A DNA stretch of 64,000 bases. Origin: CALABS01 sp050260775. GTDB taxonomy: Bacteria > Pseudomonadota > Alphaproteobacteria > Rhodospirillales > Magnetospirillaceae. Below the pieces are notes generated by a model that ran no database searches, had not been told where the DNA came from, and was given only the letters and a program-made list of their open reading frames with translations. The position numbers and the translations under genes are program-made. This document shows, in pieces, positions 8,794 to 18,981 of the stretch; within the stretch, counting starts at the first letter, position 1, and each line of letters begins with the position of its first letter. Where the stretch lies: contig JBLNCP010000056.1 in NCBI GenBank assembly GCA_050260775.1, positions 28,207-92,206 of the forward strand, written 5' to 3'.

Positions 8794-9704
8794 AGCGTCG
8801 CCGCTTCCTCGCCATCACCGCCGCCGCCGGCGCGCTCGCCGCCGGCCCCGCCCGCGCCTTCCGCCTCGACCCGGTGGAGTGGCGCGGCGTCGCGCTCGGG
8901 GCCCCCGCCACCCTGATCATCCACCACGAAGACCGCGATGAGGCCCTGCGGCTGGTCCGCGCCTGCGAGGCCGAGATCGCCCGCCAGGAAGCCATCTTCA
9001 GCCTCTACCGCCCCGATTCGGCGCTGGTGCGCCTCAACCGCGACGGAGCACTGGAGGCGCCCCCGCTCGACCTCGTTACCCTGCTGGCCCTCGCCGGGCG
9101 CATGTGGGAGCTGTCCGAGGGCACCTTCGACCCCACCGTCCAGCCGCTGTGGGACGTCTATGCCCGCCACTTCGGCCAGCCCGGCGCCTCGCCCGACGGA
9201 CCGGACGCCGAGAGCCTCGCCGCCGCCAAGGACCGGCTGGGCTGGCCGCACGTGTCGCTGGCCGCCGACCGCGTCGCCTTGGCGCGGCCGGGCATGGCGC
9301 TGACCCTCAACGGCATCGCCCAGGGCTGGATCACCGACCGCGTCGCCGACCTGCTGCGCCGCGCCGGCATGCGCCACGTGCTGGTCGACATGGGCGAGAT
9401 CCGGGCCCTCGGCCGGCGCGGCGACGGCATGCCCTGGACGGTGGAGGACGAGACCTCGCACCGTCGCCTGGACCTGCAATCCGGGGCGATGGCCACTTCC
9501 TCGCCGGACGGAACGCGGTTCAGTCCCTGCTGCCATCACCTGTTCGACCCCGCAACCGGGCGCAGCGCCGCCGCCGCCAGGGCGGTGACCGTGCTCGCCG
9601 ACGAGGCGGCGGTGGCCGACGGGCTCGCCACCGCCATCGCCATCCATCCCACCGCCGGCGCCGCGCTGTGCCGCAGCCTGGGCGCGCGCACGATTACGGC
9701 CTAG
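8790..9704 (+). CDS. nosX: NosX, ApbE-family FAD:protein FMN transferase
   Basis: NosX transfers FMN from FAD to a threonine of a target protein; in nos operons that target is NosR. The 304-residue protein starts with a TAT-like signal (K-R-R-R-F-L) and carries ApbE motifs L-N-G-I-A-Q-G-W, the D-M-G-E segment and a C-terminal D-E-A-A-V-A-D-G-L. The ATG at 8790 overlaps the nosL stop. It is last in the operon and paralogous to the ApbE protein at 12206-13198. Confidence 0.92.
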   Translation: MKRRRFLAITAAAGALAAGPARAFRLDPVEWRGVALGAPATLIIHHEDRDEALRLVRACEAEIARQEAIFSLYRPDSALVRLNRDGALEAPPLDLVTLLALAGRMWELSEGTFDPTVQPLWDVYARHFGQPGASPDGPDAESLAAAKDRLGWPHVSLAADRVALARPGMALTLNGIAQGWITDRVADLLRRAGMRHVLVDMGEIRALGRRGDGMPWTVEDETSHRRLDLQSGAMATSSPDGTRFSPCCHHLFDPATGRSAAAARAVTVLADEAAVADGLATAIAIHPTAGAALCRSLGARTITA

Positions 9705-9713
9705 TGGCACGGC

Positions 9714-10418
9714 CTAGTGGCCGGTCCGCGCGAGGTCGAGGACGGAGTCCTTGAGGGGGCTGGCCTGGCGGGGGCGATCGCGGCCGCGGCGGCTTTGCAT
9801 GGTGACCAGCGCCAGCGTCATCCAGCCGCCGTGGAACAGCACCCCGGCCAGCAGCACGATCTCGCCGGGGATGGGGCCGATGGTGGCGCGGTGGACGAAG
9901 GCCGCCCAGGTCGTCGCCGACACCGGATGGATCAGCAGCTTGCCGATGTAGGCGATCAGCTGGATCAGGAAGATCCAGCTGTAGTTGCGGCGCAGCCGCC
10001 GGCCGGCCGCCTCGGCGAAGGTGATGTGGAGCTGGGGATCGATGTAGTCCTTGTAGAGGATCTCGTTCCAGCGGTTGTCCAGGACGACGCCGCGCCCCAG
10101 CAGGATGGGCCCGAAGAAGTTGACTTCGAGGATGTGGGCACGGATCCGCCAGAAATCGAAGAAGCGATAGCGCCGGGCCTCGATGGACAGGAACACCGTC
10201 ACCAAGAGGCCGACCAGCACCAGCGGCAGCGCCGAGGCGCTGTCGCTGCTGTAGGTCAGCGACAGCGCGAGGCCGGTGGTTACCACCGCCCAGTTGGTGG
10301 TGGTGTCGAGCCGGGTGCGCCAGACCGTGCTGCGGTAGAGCTCGCCGCGGTAGAGGTGGGCCAGAGCGGCGATGTCGGCCGATTCGATATCGTGGGGGCC
10401 ATGGGCGGCGTTCGTCAT
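9714..10418 (-). CDS. DUF2270 membrane protein
   Basis: This 234-residue protein has an N-terminal soluble part (H-L-Y-R-G-E-L-Y-R-S), two close membrane segments (about 45-85), an E-A-R-R-Y-R-F-F-D-F motif and two further hydrophobic helices. This matches the DUF2270 family, whose biochemical role is unknown. It converges on nosX, whose stop is only 9 nt away, leaving no room for a separate terminator. Confidence 0.75.
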   Translation of the reverse strand: MTNAAHGPHDIESADIAALAHLYRGELYRSTVWRTRLDTTTNWAVVTTGLALSLTYSSDSASALPLVLVGLLVTVFLSIEARRYRFFDFWRIRAHILEVNFFGPILLGRGVVLDNRWNEILYKDYIDPQLHITFAEAAGRRLRRNYSWIFLIQLIAYIGKLLIHPVSATTWAAFVHRATIGPIPGEIVLLAGVLFHGGWMTLALVTMQSRRGRDRPRQASPLKDSVLDLARTGH

Positions 10419-10680
10419 GCGGAAAGAACCCCGAAGCGGCGGCCTGGGTTCCCGAGAGGCGCACGAACCGAAAAGGTTGGCTTTTTCGGGGCCGCAGGCC
10501 TATGGTCCCGGCGTTCGATCGCTGGAGGCTCATCCGTCTCTTGAGTGAGACGTGGATGCGGGCGGCTCCTTGGGACCGCTCCCGCGAGGACGCTTCTTCC
10601 TCTCGACTTCCTCCTGCCAGGTGCCGTCGCCCGCGACGGACCGAACGCCCCTTTTTTCTCATTCGAACGGGAAGACGCTC
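10419..10680 (+). promoter_or_regulatory. Long structured 5' leader of the DEAD-box helicase gene
   Basis: This stretch has no gene. It contains a small hairpin AACC-GAAAA-GGTT followed closely by five T (about 10465-10490), a perfect 6-bp hairpin CGTCTC/GAGACG with a 6-nt loop (10535-10552), and a GCGG...CCGC hairpin near 10561-10580. Long leaders are known for cold-shock RNA-helicase genes. That this one is regulatory is an inference. Confidence 0.4.
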
Positions 10681-11940
<1,260 letters not shown>

Positions 11941-11949
11941 TGGGCCGGC

Positions 11950-12006
11950 TTCGCCCTACCCGCTGCACTGCACCCTTCCAAAAGAAGGGGCATTGGGTGG
12001 GGCGAA
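11950..12006 (+). terminator. Nested hairpin after the helicase gene
   Basis: The outer arms TTCGCCCTACCC (11950-11961) and GGGTGGGGCGAA (11995-12006) pair over 12 bp with one G-U. Inside them CCCTTC/GAAGGG (11973-11978 and 11984-11989) forms a second hairpin with loop CAAAA. There is no T-tract, so this may be a terminator stem or an mRNA 3' stabiliser. Confidence 0.4.
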
Positions 12007-12024
12007 ACCTGCACAAAAAGGGCG

Positions 12025-12054
12025 TTGACGGCTAAAGATGCATTGCGGTACCTT
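12025..12054 (+). promoter_or_regulatory. Possible sigma-70-type promoter of the rnf operon
   Basis: TTGACG (12025-12030) is followed after 18 bp by TACCTT (12049-12054), a weak match to -35/-10 boxes. It sits in the unusually AT-rich gap before the operon, about 150 bp upstream of the first start codon. No FNR-type site was found in this gap. Confidence 0.3.
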
Positions 12055-12205
12055 AATTCCACTATCGGAGCTGCGAAAAATAATTACGTCGCACTTGCTC
12101 ATTTGGTCATATTTGGTGCATAGCAAGGCTGTCTAAGGGCTACGCCGGATGATAGGCGGACGTCGTGGCCCATCGAGCGAGATCCGCCATCCGGGGTCAT
12201 AGAAT

Positions 12206-13198
12206 ATGAGCGTCACCTTCACTCGTCGCCGTGTGCTCACCATCCTCGCCGCCGCCGCGGGCGTGCCGCTCGTCATGGGCGCGGGCCGTGCGCAGGCGCG
12301 GCTGATCAAGTGGGAAGGCACCGCCCTCGGGGCCCCGGCGTCGCTCGCTCTTTACCACCATGACGAGACCGCCGCACGCGACGCCATCGCCGCCTCGGTC
12401 GCCGAGCTCAACCGCCTCGAATCGATCCTCAGCCTCTACCAAGCCGATTCCGCCATCAGCCGCCTCAACCGCGACGGCGCCCTCGCCCACGCCCCGGCCG
12501 AGCTGCTCGACCTGATGAAGGACGCCCTGTCGGTGGCCGCGATCAGCGACGGCGCCTTCGATCCGACCGTGCAGCCGCTGTGGCAGGTCTATTTCCAGCA
12601 CTTCACCTCCGCCAACCCGTCGTCCGAGGGCCCGGCCGCCGCCGACATCGCCGCGGCGCGGGCGCTGCTCGGCTGGCGCGACGTGGCGATCGAGGGCGAC
12701 AGCATCCGCCTCACCCGGCCCGGCATGGGCGTCACCCTGAACGGCATCGCCCAGGGCTACATCACCGACCGCATCGCCGACCTGCTGCGCGCCCGCGGCT
12801 TCGACCGCACCCTGGTCGACATGGGCGAACCCAAGGCCCTGTCGGCCAAGCCCGACGGCAGCGCCTGGCGCATCGGCATCGCCGACCCCACCGACAATTC
12901 GCGCAGCGTGACCTCGGTCGACGTCGTCGACAAGGCGGTGGCGACCTCGGGCGGCTACGGCACCACCTTCGACGAAGCCATGCGCTTCACCCACCTGATC
13001 GACCCGACCTCGGGCACCACCGCCCCGGCCTACCAGAGCGTCACCGTGATCGCCGCCAGCGCCGCCCTGGCCGACGGCCTGTCCACCGCCCTGTCGGTGG
13101 CGCCGGCCGAGCGCCGCCAAGCCATCCTGTCGGCGGCCGGCGGGGTGTCGGCCCTGTTCGTGGCCGGCGACGGGCGCGTCACCACGCTGGCGTCCTGA
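12206..13198 (+). CDS. ApbE-family FAD:protein FMN transferase of the Rnf operon
   Basis: This is a second ApbE paralogue (330 residues) with a twin-arginine-like signal (T-R-R-R-V-L-T-I), L-N-R-D-G, D-P-T-V-Q-P-L-W, L-N-G-I-A-Q-G-Y-I-T-D-R and D-M-G-E-P motifs. By family knowledge it flavinylates a Thr in S-G-A-T motifs. RnfD and RnfG, encoded downstream, each have one. It shares whole motif strings with NosX, so the two probably arose by duplication. The Shine-Dalgarno sequence is weak. Confidence 0.9.
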   Translation: MSVTFTRRRVLTILAAAAGVPLVMGAGRAQARLIKWEGTALGAPASLALYHHDETAARDAIAASVAELNRLESILSLYQADSAISRLNRDGALAHAPAELLDLMKDALSVAAISDGAFDPTVQPLWQVYFQHFTSANPSSEGPAAADIAAARALLGWRDVAIEGDSIRLTRPGMGVTLNGIAQGYITDRIADLLRARGFDRTLVDMGEPKALSAKPDGSAWRIGIADPTDNSRSVTSVDVVDKAVATSGGYGTTFDEAMRFTHLIDPTSGTTAPAYQSVTVIAASAALADGLSTALSVAPAERRQAILSAAGGVSALFVAGDGRVTTLAS

Positions 13199-13223
13199 CC
13201 CAGGCCGACAGGGGGAGCCGATC

Positions 13224-14159
13224 ATGACCATCGACATGGACGCCCTGGGGGCCACCTGCCGGCGGCTGACGCCGGCTCCCGGCCATGAAAAGCTGGTGGC
13301 CGCCGCGCGCGAGGCCAGCGGCCTCGATTTCCGCCTCGCCCATGTGGATGCCGGCTGGTTCCGCCTGGGCGGCCTGATGGACGCCAACGGCAACCGCATC
13401 GCCGACGACCTCGAGGACTGGGTTGATGCCGAGACCGGCGGCGACATGACCGCGCTGTTCGAGCGCTATGCCGACGCCGGCTACCGCTTCACCCGTCACG
13501 CCGGCTGGCGCATCTACCTGACGGCCCCGACCGGCCCGGGCCCGCTGGATTTCGTCCAGGTCGAAGTCGACCAGGTGCAGGAGATGCTGTGCCGACCGCT
13601 GTTCGAGGGCGACCACATCCCCGACACCGTCGAGGAGCTGGCGGCTTTGCCGGCCTGGCCCGAGGCGGTGCCGCTCGCCCCCGCCGCCTATGTCGCCCGC
13701 CGCCATACCGCCTTCGGCGCGATGCCCGAGCTGATGGACGACCACAAGGGCGACCCGCGCTTCAAGCGGTTCGTCTCGGAGTGGAGCGCCTCGAGCGCCG
13801 GCAAGGACGGGCATTTCTGCGACCACTGGGTGCTGCGCGTGGTGCCGTTCCGCACCGAGGACGGCGAGCACCTGCTGGAGGCGCGCCCGGTGCCGTCGTA
13901 CAAGCCGGCCTTCCCGGATCTCAAGGATGCCCGCGAGCACGCCGCCCATTACGATCCGGTGGCGATGGTGCGCCAGGTCGATGCCGAGGCCGGCTATCCC
14001 ATGGCCTGGTACTTCCTGCAGGTGACCAACCACTTCATCCATTTCCACTGCATGGCCGACCTGCGCGACGCCTGCGCCGCGTCGGGCCCCGCCCCCCTGC
14101 CGCCCACCGATTTCCGGCTGGTCGAGGGGTGGGTCGACACCCCCTATACGTTCAAGTAG
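13224..14159 (+). CDS. Unknown protein of the Rnf operon
   Basis: I do not recognise this 311-residue soluble-looking protein. It has no signal peptide or membrane segment. Visible features are an EF-hand/dockerin-like loop D-A-N-G-N-R-I-A-D-D-L-E (about residues 50-61), Trp- and His-rich patches (H-F-C-D-H-W; N-H-F-I-H-F-H-C) and scattered Cys. It starts after AGGGGGAG and lies 26 bp after apbE and 10 bp before the RseC-like gene. It is therefore almost certainly co-transcribed with rnf and may assist assembly or electron input. Confidence 0.7.
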   Translation: MTIDMDALGATCRRLTPAPGHEKLVAAAREASGLDFRLAHVDAGWFRLGGLMDANGNRIADDLEDWVDAETGGDMTALFERYADAGYRFTRHAGWRIYLTAPTGPGPLDFVQVEVDQVQEMLCRPLFEGDHIPDTVEELAALPAWPEAVPLAPAAYVARRHTAFGAMPELMDDHKGDPRFKRFVSEWSASSAGKDGHFCDHWVLRVVPFRTEDGEHLLEARPVPSYKPAFPDLKDAREHAAHYDPVAMVRQVDAEAGYPMAWYFLQVTNHFIHFHCMADLRDACAASGPAPLPPTDFRLVEGWVDTPYTFK

Positions 14160-14169
14160 AGGGGGAGAC

Positions 14170-14664
14170 ATGCACCCGGACCGGGGACGGACCTACGGCA
14201 ACGATACGGTGGAGGGCTTCGCCCGCGTGGTCGCGGTCGAGGGACCCCGCGTGGTGCTCGAACCCGAGCAGACCACCGCCTGCGGCCATTGCGTGTCCTC
14301 CTCGGTGTGCGGCATGGGCAGCCCGGGCAATCGCCTGCGGCTGCGCCGCTTCTCCCTTAGGAACGAGCAGGGCCTGGAAGTAGGGGACAGAGTGGTGGTC
14401 GGGGTTTCCGAATCGTCGCTACTCAAAGCCTCGCTGGTCGCATATGCTGCTCCTCTAATATGCATGTTGGTCGCAATGGTCGTTGCCCAGCGCATGACCG
14501 GCAGCGACATCGCCGCCATGGCCGGCGCCGTCGGCGGCCTGGCATTGGGGTTCATCGGAGCCCGCCTGGGGGCCAGCCGGCTGTCGGCCAGCGGCGACCT
14601 GGCTCCGAAAGTGATCCGTCGCCTCGAGGCCCCCAGGGCCGGCGACGGTTGTCAGATGGGTTGA
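14170..14664 (+). CDS. RseC/MucC-like positive regulator of redox sensing (SoxR-reducing system type)
   Basis: This 164-residue protein has an N-terminal beta-rich domain with C-G-H-C...V-C-G (about residues 38-48), the RseC family cysteine cluster, followed by two membrane helices (about 95-150). RseC-like proteins accompany Rnf/Rsx complexes and may bind an Fe-S centre. The gene sits directly before rnfA (13 bp) after GGGGGAG. Confidence 0.75.
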   Translation: MHPDRGRTYGNDTVEGFARVVAVEGPRVVLEPEQTTACGHCVSSSVCGMGSPGNRLRLRRFSLRNEQGLEVGDRVVVGVSESSLLKASLVAYAAPLICMLVAMVVAQRMTGSDIAAMAGAVGGLALGFIGARLGASRLSASGDLAPKVIRRLEAPRAGDGCQMG

Positions 14665-14677
14665 AGGATAGGACGAG

Positions 14678-15259
14678 ATGCAGGAACTCTTTCTGCTCAT
14701 GATCGGAGCCACCCTGGTCAACAACGTGGTGCTGGCCAGATTCCTGGGCCTGTGCTCGTTCATGGGCGTGACCACCAAGGTGGACACCGCCATCGGCATG
14801 GGCGCGGCGACGACCTTCGTCATCACCGTGTCGTCCATGGGCGACTGGGCCATCGAGCATTTCCTGCTCAAGCCCTACGACCTGGGCTACCTGCGCACCG
14901 TCACCTTCATCCTGGTGATCGCCGCCGCCGTGCAGTTCACCGAGATGGTGGTGCGCAAGGTGTCGCCGGCGCTGTTCCAGATGCTGGGCATCTACCTGCC
15001 GCTGATCACCACCAACTGCGCCGTGCTCGGCGTGGCGCTGCTGCTGGTCGAGGGCAAGCTCGGCTTCATCGAGAGCGCGCTGTTCGCCTTCGCCTCGTCG
15101 GTGGGCTACAGCCTGGTCATGGCCATCTTCGCCGGCCTGCGCGAGCGTCTGGCCCTGGCCGAGGTGCCGCGCATCTTCGCCGGCCCGCCGATCGGGTTCG
15201 TGACCGCCAGCCTGCTGGCGCTGGCGTTCATGGGTTTCTCTGGCATCAGCACGAATTAA
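14678..15259 (+). CDS. rnfA: RnfA, integral membrane subunit
   Basis: This is a 193-residue, six-helix membrane protein of the RnfA/RnfE/NqrD-E family. It starts with the conserved L-V-N-N-V-V-L-A-R-F-L-G segment and has the mirrored L-I-T-T-N-C-A motif in helix 4; Cys in these motifs hold the intramembrane Fe-S centre. Rnf couples ferredoxin and NAD redox chemistry to ion transport. Confidence 0.96.
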   Translation: MQELFLLMIGATLVNNVVLARFLGLCSFMGVTTKVDTAIGMGAATTFVITVSSMGDWAIEHFLLKPYDLGYLRTVTFILVIAAAVQFTEMVVRKVSPALFQMLGIYLPLITTNCAVLGVALLLVEGKLGFIESALFAFASSVGYSLVMAIFAGLRERLALAEVPRIFAGPPIGFVTASLLALAFMGFSGISTN

Positions 15260-15274
15260 GAGAGGGTCCTCGTC

Positions 15275-15811
15275 ATGTTGCTCGCTGTCGGCAGTCTCGC
15301 GGTCATGGGCGCCGCCCTCGGCACGGTGCTCGGCGTTGCGGCCCGCTACCTTGCGGTCGAGGAAAATCCGGTCGAGCAGGAGATCCTGGCCATGCTGCCG
15401 GGATCGCAGTGCGGCCAGTGCGGCTACGTGGGCTGCGCCCAGGCCGCCAAGGCGCTCGCCGCCGGCGAGGCCAAGGTCACCCTGTGCCCGCCCGGTGGCC
15501 GCGCCACCGCGGCGGCGCTGGCGGCCAAGCTCGGCGTCCACGCCGACCTCTCGGACACCGAGGAGCTCGACCCCGAGAACGCCTTCATCAACGAGGATCT
15601 GTGCATCGGCTGCATGCGCTGCATCCAGGAGTGCAGCTCGGACGCCATCGTCGGCGCCAACAAGCAGATGCACACCGTGATCACCGATGTCTGCCATGGC
15701 TGCGGCAAGTGCGCCAAGGTCTGCCCGACCGAGGCCATCGAGATGCGCACCATCCCGCTGACGCTGGCCACCTGGCACTGGCACAAGCCCGGCTCGAATT
15801 GGGTGAACTGA
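15275..15811 (+). CDS. rnfB: RnfB, Fe-S electron-entry subunit
   Basis: One N-terminal membrane anchor is followed by the four-Cys domain C-G-Q-C-G-Y-x-x-C...C-P (about residues 46-72). Two 4Fe-4S ferredoxin motifs follow, C-I-G-C-M-R-C-I-Q-E-C and C-H-G-C-G-K-C-A-K-V-C-P. At 178 residues it is of normal bacterial length. It is taken to accept electrons from ferredoxin. Confidence 0.96.
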   Translation: MLLAVGSLAVMGAALGTVLGVAARYLAVEENPVEQEILAMLPGSQCGQCGYVGCAQAAKALAAGEAKVTLCPPGGRATAAALAAKLGVHADLSDTEELDPENAFINEDLCIGCMRCIQECSSDAIVGANKQMHTVITDVCHGCGKCAKVCPTEAIEMRTIPLTLATWHWHKPGSNWVN

Positions 15812-15812
15812 G

Positions 15813-17315
15813 ATGAAACTGGGCCCCATCCGCGGCGGCGTCCATCCGGACTACCGCAAGGAACTGGCGTCGGAGAAGGCGGTCGTCCCGCTGCCGATTC
15901 CCCGCATGCTCTACGTGCCGCTGCTGCAGCACGTCGGCGCTCCGGCCGAGCCGATCGTCGCCATCGGCGACATCGTGCTCAAGGGTCAGATGATCGCCCG
16001 CTCGCAAGGACCGGTGTCGGCGCCCGTGCACGCCCCCACCTCCGGCCGCGTGGTCGACATCGGCGCCTATACCGCCCCGCACCCGTCGGGCCTGCCCCAG
16101 CGCACCATCGTCATTGAGGCCGACGGCCGCGACGCGTGGGCCGACCTGCCGGCCCCCATCGCCGACCCGTTCGCGGTCGCCCGCTCCGTCATCTCCGAGC
16201 GGGTGGCGCAGGCCGGCATCGTCGGCCTGGGCGGCGCCTCGTTCCCGTCGGCGGTCAAGCTGGACCTCGGCACCCGCCACCCCATCGACACCCTGCTGAT
16301 CAACGGCGCCGAGTGCGAGCCCTACCTGACCTGCGACGACCGCGTCATGCGCGAGTACGCCGACGAGGTGGTCGACGGCGTCCGCATCATGCAGTACGCC
16401 CTGGGCGCCAAGCGCTCGATCATCGCCATCGAGGGCAACAAGCCGCAGGCGCTGGCCACCATGCGCGCCGCCGTCGCCACCTTCTCCGACCTGTCGGTGG
16501 TGGCGGTGCCGGTGCGCTATCCCATGGGCTCGGCCGACCATCTGGCCCTGGCCGTCACCGGCCGCGAGAAGCCGGCGGGCCGCCGCATGGCCGAGATCGG
16601 CGTGCTGGTGCACAACGTCGCCACCGCCCGCGCGGTGTCGCTGGCTGTGCGCCAGGGCAAGCCGCTGATCTCGCGCGTGGTCACCTTCACCGGCGGCGCC
16701 CTGGCGGAGCCCAAGAACATCGACGTGCCGCTGGGCACCCACGTGGCCGACGTCGTTGCCTTCTGCGGCGGCTTCCGCGAGCACCCGGTGCGCATCATCA
16801 ACGGCGGCCCCATGATGGGCCAGCCGCTGGCCAACCTGGAATCGCCGGTGGTCAAGGGCACCTGCGGCATCGTCGCCCTGTCGGAAGCCGAGGTGAAGAT
16901 CCGCGATCCCCAGCCCTGCATCCGCTGCGGCTCGTGCGTCACCGCCTGCCCGAACGGCCTGGTGCCGCTCGAGATGATGAGCCTGATCAAGCACGACGAC
17001 TTGGACAAGGCCGCCGCCGTCGGCGTCGAGGACTGCATCAGCTGCGGCAGCTGCTCGTACATCTGCCCGTCCTTCATCCCGCTGGTGCACTACTTCGAGT
17101 ACGCCAAGGGCCGCATCTGGGCCATCGCCCGCGACAAGCGCAAGCAGGACCGGGTGAAGAAGCTGGTCGAGGCGCGCGCCGCCCGTCTCGAGAAGATCGC
17201 CCTCGCCAAGCGTGAAGCCATGGCGGCGCGCAAGGCCGCGGCCGCCGCCGCGCCTGCCCCCGCTGCCGCTCCGGCCGCCCCAACCGAAGCCCTCCAGCCC
17301 GAGGCCAGTTCATGA
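15813..17315 (+). CDS. rnfC: RnfC, NADH-binding Fe-S/FMN subunit
   Basis: This 500-residue peripheral subunit has the NADH/FMN-binding Complex1_51K-like domain, including G-L-G-G-A-S-F-P (about 135-142), and a SLBB part. Two 4Fe-4S motifs, C-I-R-C-G-S-C and C-I-S-C-G-S-C, lie near residues 370-415. The Ala/Pro-rich C-terminal tail (from about 465) is low complexity. The start is one base after the rnfB stop. Confidence 0.96.
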   Translation: MKLGPIRGGVHPDYRKELASEKAVVPLPIPRMLYVPLLQHVGAPAEPIVAIGDIVLKGQMIARSQGPVSAPVHAPTSGRVVDIGAYTAPHPSGLPQRTIVIEADGRDAWADLPAPIADPFAVARSVISERVAQAGIVGLGGASFPSAVKLDLGTRHPIDTLLINGAECEPYLTCDDRVMREYADEVVDGVRIMQYALGAKRSIIAIEGNKPQALATMRAAVATFSDLSVVAVPVRYPMGSADHLALAVTGREKPAGRRMAEIGVLVHNVATARAVSLAVRQGKPLISRVVTFTGGALAEPKNIDVPLGTHVADVVAFCGGFREHPVRIINGGPMMGQPLANLESPVVKGTCGIVALSEAEVKIRDPQPCIRCGSCVTACPNGLVPLEMMSLIKHDDLDKAAAVGVEDCISCGSCSYICPSFIPLVHYFEYAKGRIWAIARDKRKQDRVKKLVEARAARLEKIALAKREAMAARKAAAAAAPAPAAAPAAPTEALQPEASS

Positions 17316-18385
17316 GCGTAGTTTTCGACCGCAGCGGCCCGTACACGCACGCCCGCACCAGCGTCCAGCGGACGATGGCGCTGGTGATGGCGGCGCTGAC
17401 CCCTGCCACGCTGTTCGACATCTGGCTGTTCGGCTGGCCGGCTCTCAACCTTTTCGCGATCACCATCGCCGCCTGCATGGGCGTCGAAGCCGCCTGCCTC
17501 CATCTCGGCGGCAAGCCGGTCAAGAGCACCCTGACCGACGGCTCCGCCATCCTCACCGGCTGGCTGCTGGCCATGAGCCTGCCGCCGTGGGCGCCGTGGT
17601 GGATCGGGGTGGTGGGCGCGGTGTTCGCCATCGCCCTGGCCAAGCACACCTTCGGCGGCATCGGCCAGAACGTGTTCAACCCGGCCATGGTCGCCCGCGT
17701 GGCGCTGCTGGTGTCGTTCCCGGTGCAGATGACCGCCTGGGTCGCGCCGCACCCGCTGTTCTCGGCCGGGGCCCCCGGGCTGGCCGACGGCCTGGCCATC
17801 ACCTTCGGCGCCCTGCACCTCGACTCCGTCAGCGCCGCCTCGGCGCTCGGCTACGTCAAGACCGAGCTGTCGCGCGGAATTCCCGTGTCGCAGTCGATCA
17901 CCCAGGTGCCCGAGCTGATGGACATGGTGCTGGGCAACCGTGCCGGCAGCTTCGGCGAGACCTCGGCGGTGCTGATCCTGCTGGGCGGCGTGTTCCTGCT
18001 GTGGCGCCGGATCATCTCGTGGCACATCCCGGTGGCGGTGATGGGCACCCTGTTCGTGATGGGCACCCTGTTCCACGCCATCAATCCCGACCGCTTCACC
18101 ACCGGAACGTTCCACCTGCTGTCGGGTGCCACCTTCCTGGGCGCGTTCTTCATCGCCACCGATTACGTGACGTCGCCGACCTCGAAGCAGGGCCAGATCG
18201 TGTTCGGCATCGGCTGCGGCCTGCTCACCTGGATCATCCGCACCTTCGCGGGCTATCCCGAGGGCATGGCCTTCGCGGTGCTGCTGATGAACTCGCTGGC
18301 CCCCATCATCGACCAACACTTCCGTCCGCGGGTCTTCGGCCGTACCCGCAAGGGTGAGCCTCTGCCGCTCAAGGGGGAGAAATGA
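17312..18385 (+). CDS. rnfD: RnfD, flavinylated membrane subunit
   Basis: This polytopic protein of 357 residues carries covalent FMN on the Thr of S-G-A-T (L-L-S-G-A-T-F-L-G-A, about residue 270), followed by the conserved A-T-D-Y-V-T-S-P. It starts with ATGA overlap on rnfC. The likely flavin loader is the ApbE at the operon start. Confidence 0.95.
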   Translation: MSVVFDRSGPYTHARTSVQRTMALVMAALTPATLFDIWLFGWPALNLFAITIAACMGVEAACLHLGGKPVKSTLTDGSAILTGWLLAMSLPPWAPWWIGVVGAVFAIALAKHTFGGIGQNVFNPAMVARVALLVSFPVQMTAWVAPHPLFSAGAPGLADGLAITFGALHLDSVSAASALGYVKTELSRGIPVSQSITQVPELMDMVLGNRAGSFGETSAVLILLGGVFLLWRRIISWHIPVAVMGTLFVMGTLFHAINPDRFTTGTFHLLSGATFLGAFFIATDYVTSPTSKQGQIVFGIGCGLLTWIIRTFAGYPEGMAFAVLLMNSLAPIIDQHFRPRVFGRTRKGEPLPLKGEK

Positions 18386-18981
18386 AAAAGGCCACCTTCA
18401 TTCATGCGGTGATCCTGGGCGCCTTCTGCCTGGGCTTCGGCATCGTGCTGGCCGGCACCGACCTGGCCACCAACGCCGAGATCAAGGACCGCGCCACCGA
18501 GGACCGCCAGGCCTCGCTGAGCCAAGTGGTTCCCGCCGCGCTGCACGACAACAGCCTGGTCGCCAACACCCTTGCCATGAAGAATGACGAGGGCAAGGAG
18601 ATCACCGTCTACCGCGGCACCAAGGACGGCAAGGTGACGGCGGTGGCCTACGAGATCTACGGGTCGGGCTATGCCGGCGAGATGCGGATGATGCTGGGCG
18701 TCGATGCCGAGGGGAAGATCCTGGGCGTGCGCGTCACCTTCCACAAGGAGACCCCCGGCCTCGGCGACAAGATCGAGGAGAAGAAGGGCGACTGGATCAC
18801 CCGCTTCACCGGCCTGTCGCTCGGCAATCCGCCCGAGGAGAAGTTCAAGGTGAAGAAGGACGGCGGCATCTTCGACCAGTTCTCGGGTGCCACCATCACG
18901 CCGCGCGGCGTCGTCACCGCCGTCCGCCACGGCCTGCACTTCTTCGACGCCCACAAGGCCCAATTGCTGGAGATGCGCTGA
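18382..18981 (+). CDS. rnfG: RnfG, flavinylated periplasmic subunit
   Basis: An N-terminal membrane anchor (about 5-25) is followed by a periplasmic FMN-binding domain. It has the family segment E-T-P-G-L-G-D-K and the flavinylation motif F-S-G-A-T-I-T (Thr near residue 173). The 199-residue gene starts with ATGA overlap on rnfD after AAGGGGGAGAA. Confidence 0.95.
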   Translation: MKKATFIHAVILGAFCLGFGIVLAGTDLATNAEIKDRATEDRQASLSQVVPAALHDNSLVANTLAMKNDEGKEITVYRGTKDGKVTAVAYEIYGSGYAGEMRMMLGVDAEGKILGVRVTFHKETPGLGDKIEEKKGDWITRFTGLSLGNPPEEKFKVKKDGGIFDQFSGATITPRGVVTAVRHGLHFFDAHKAQLLEMR

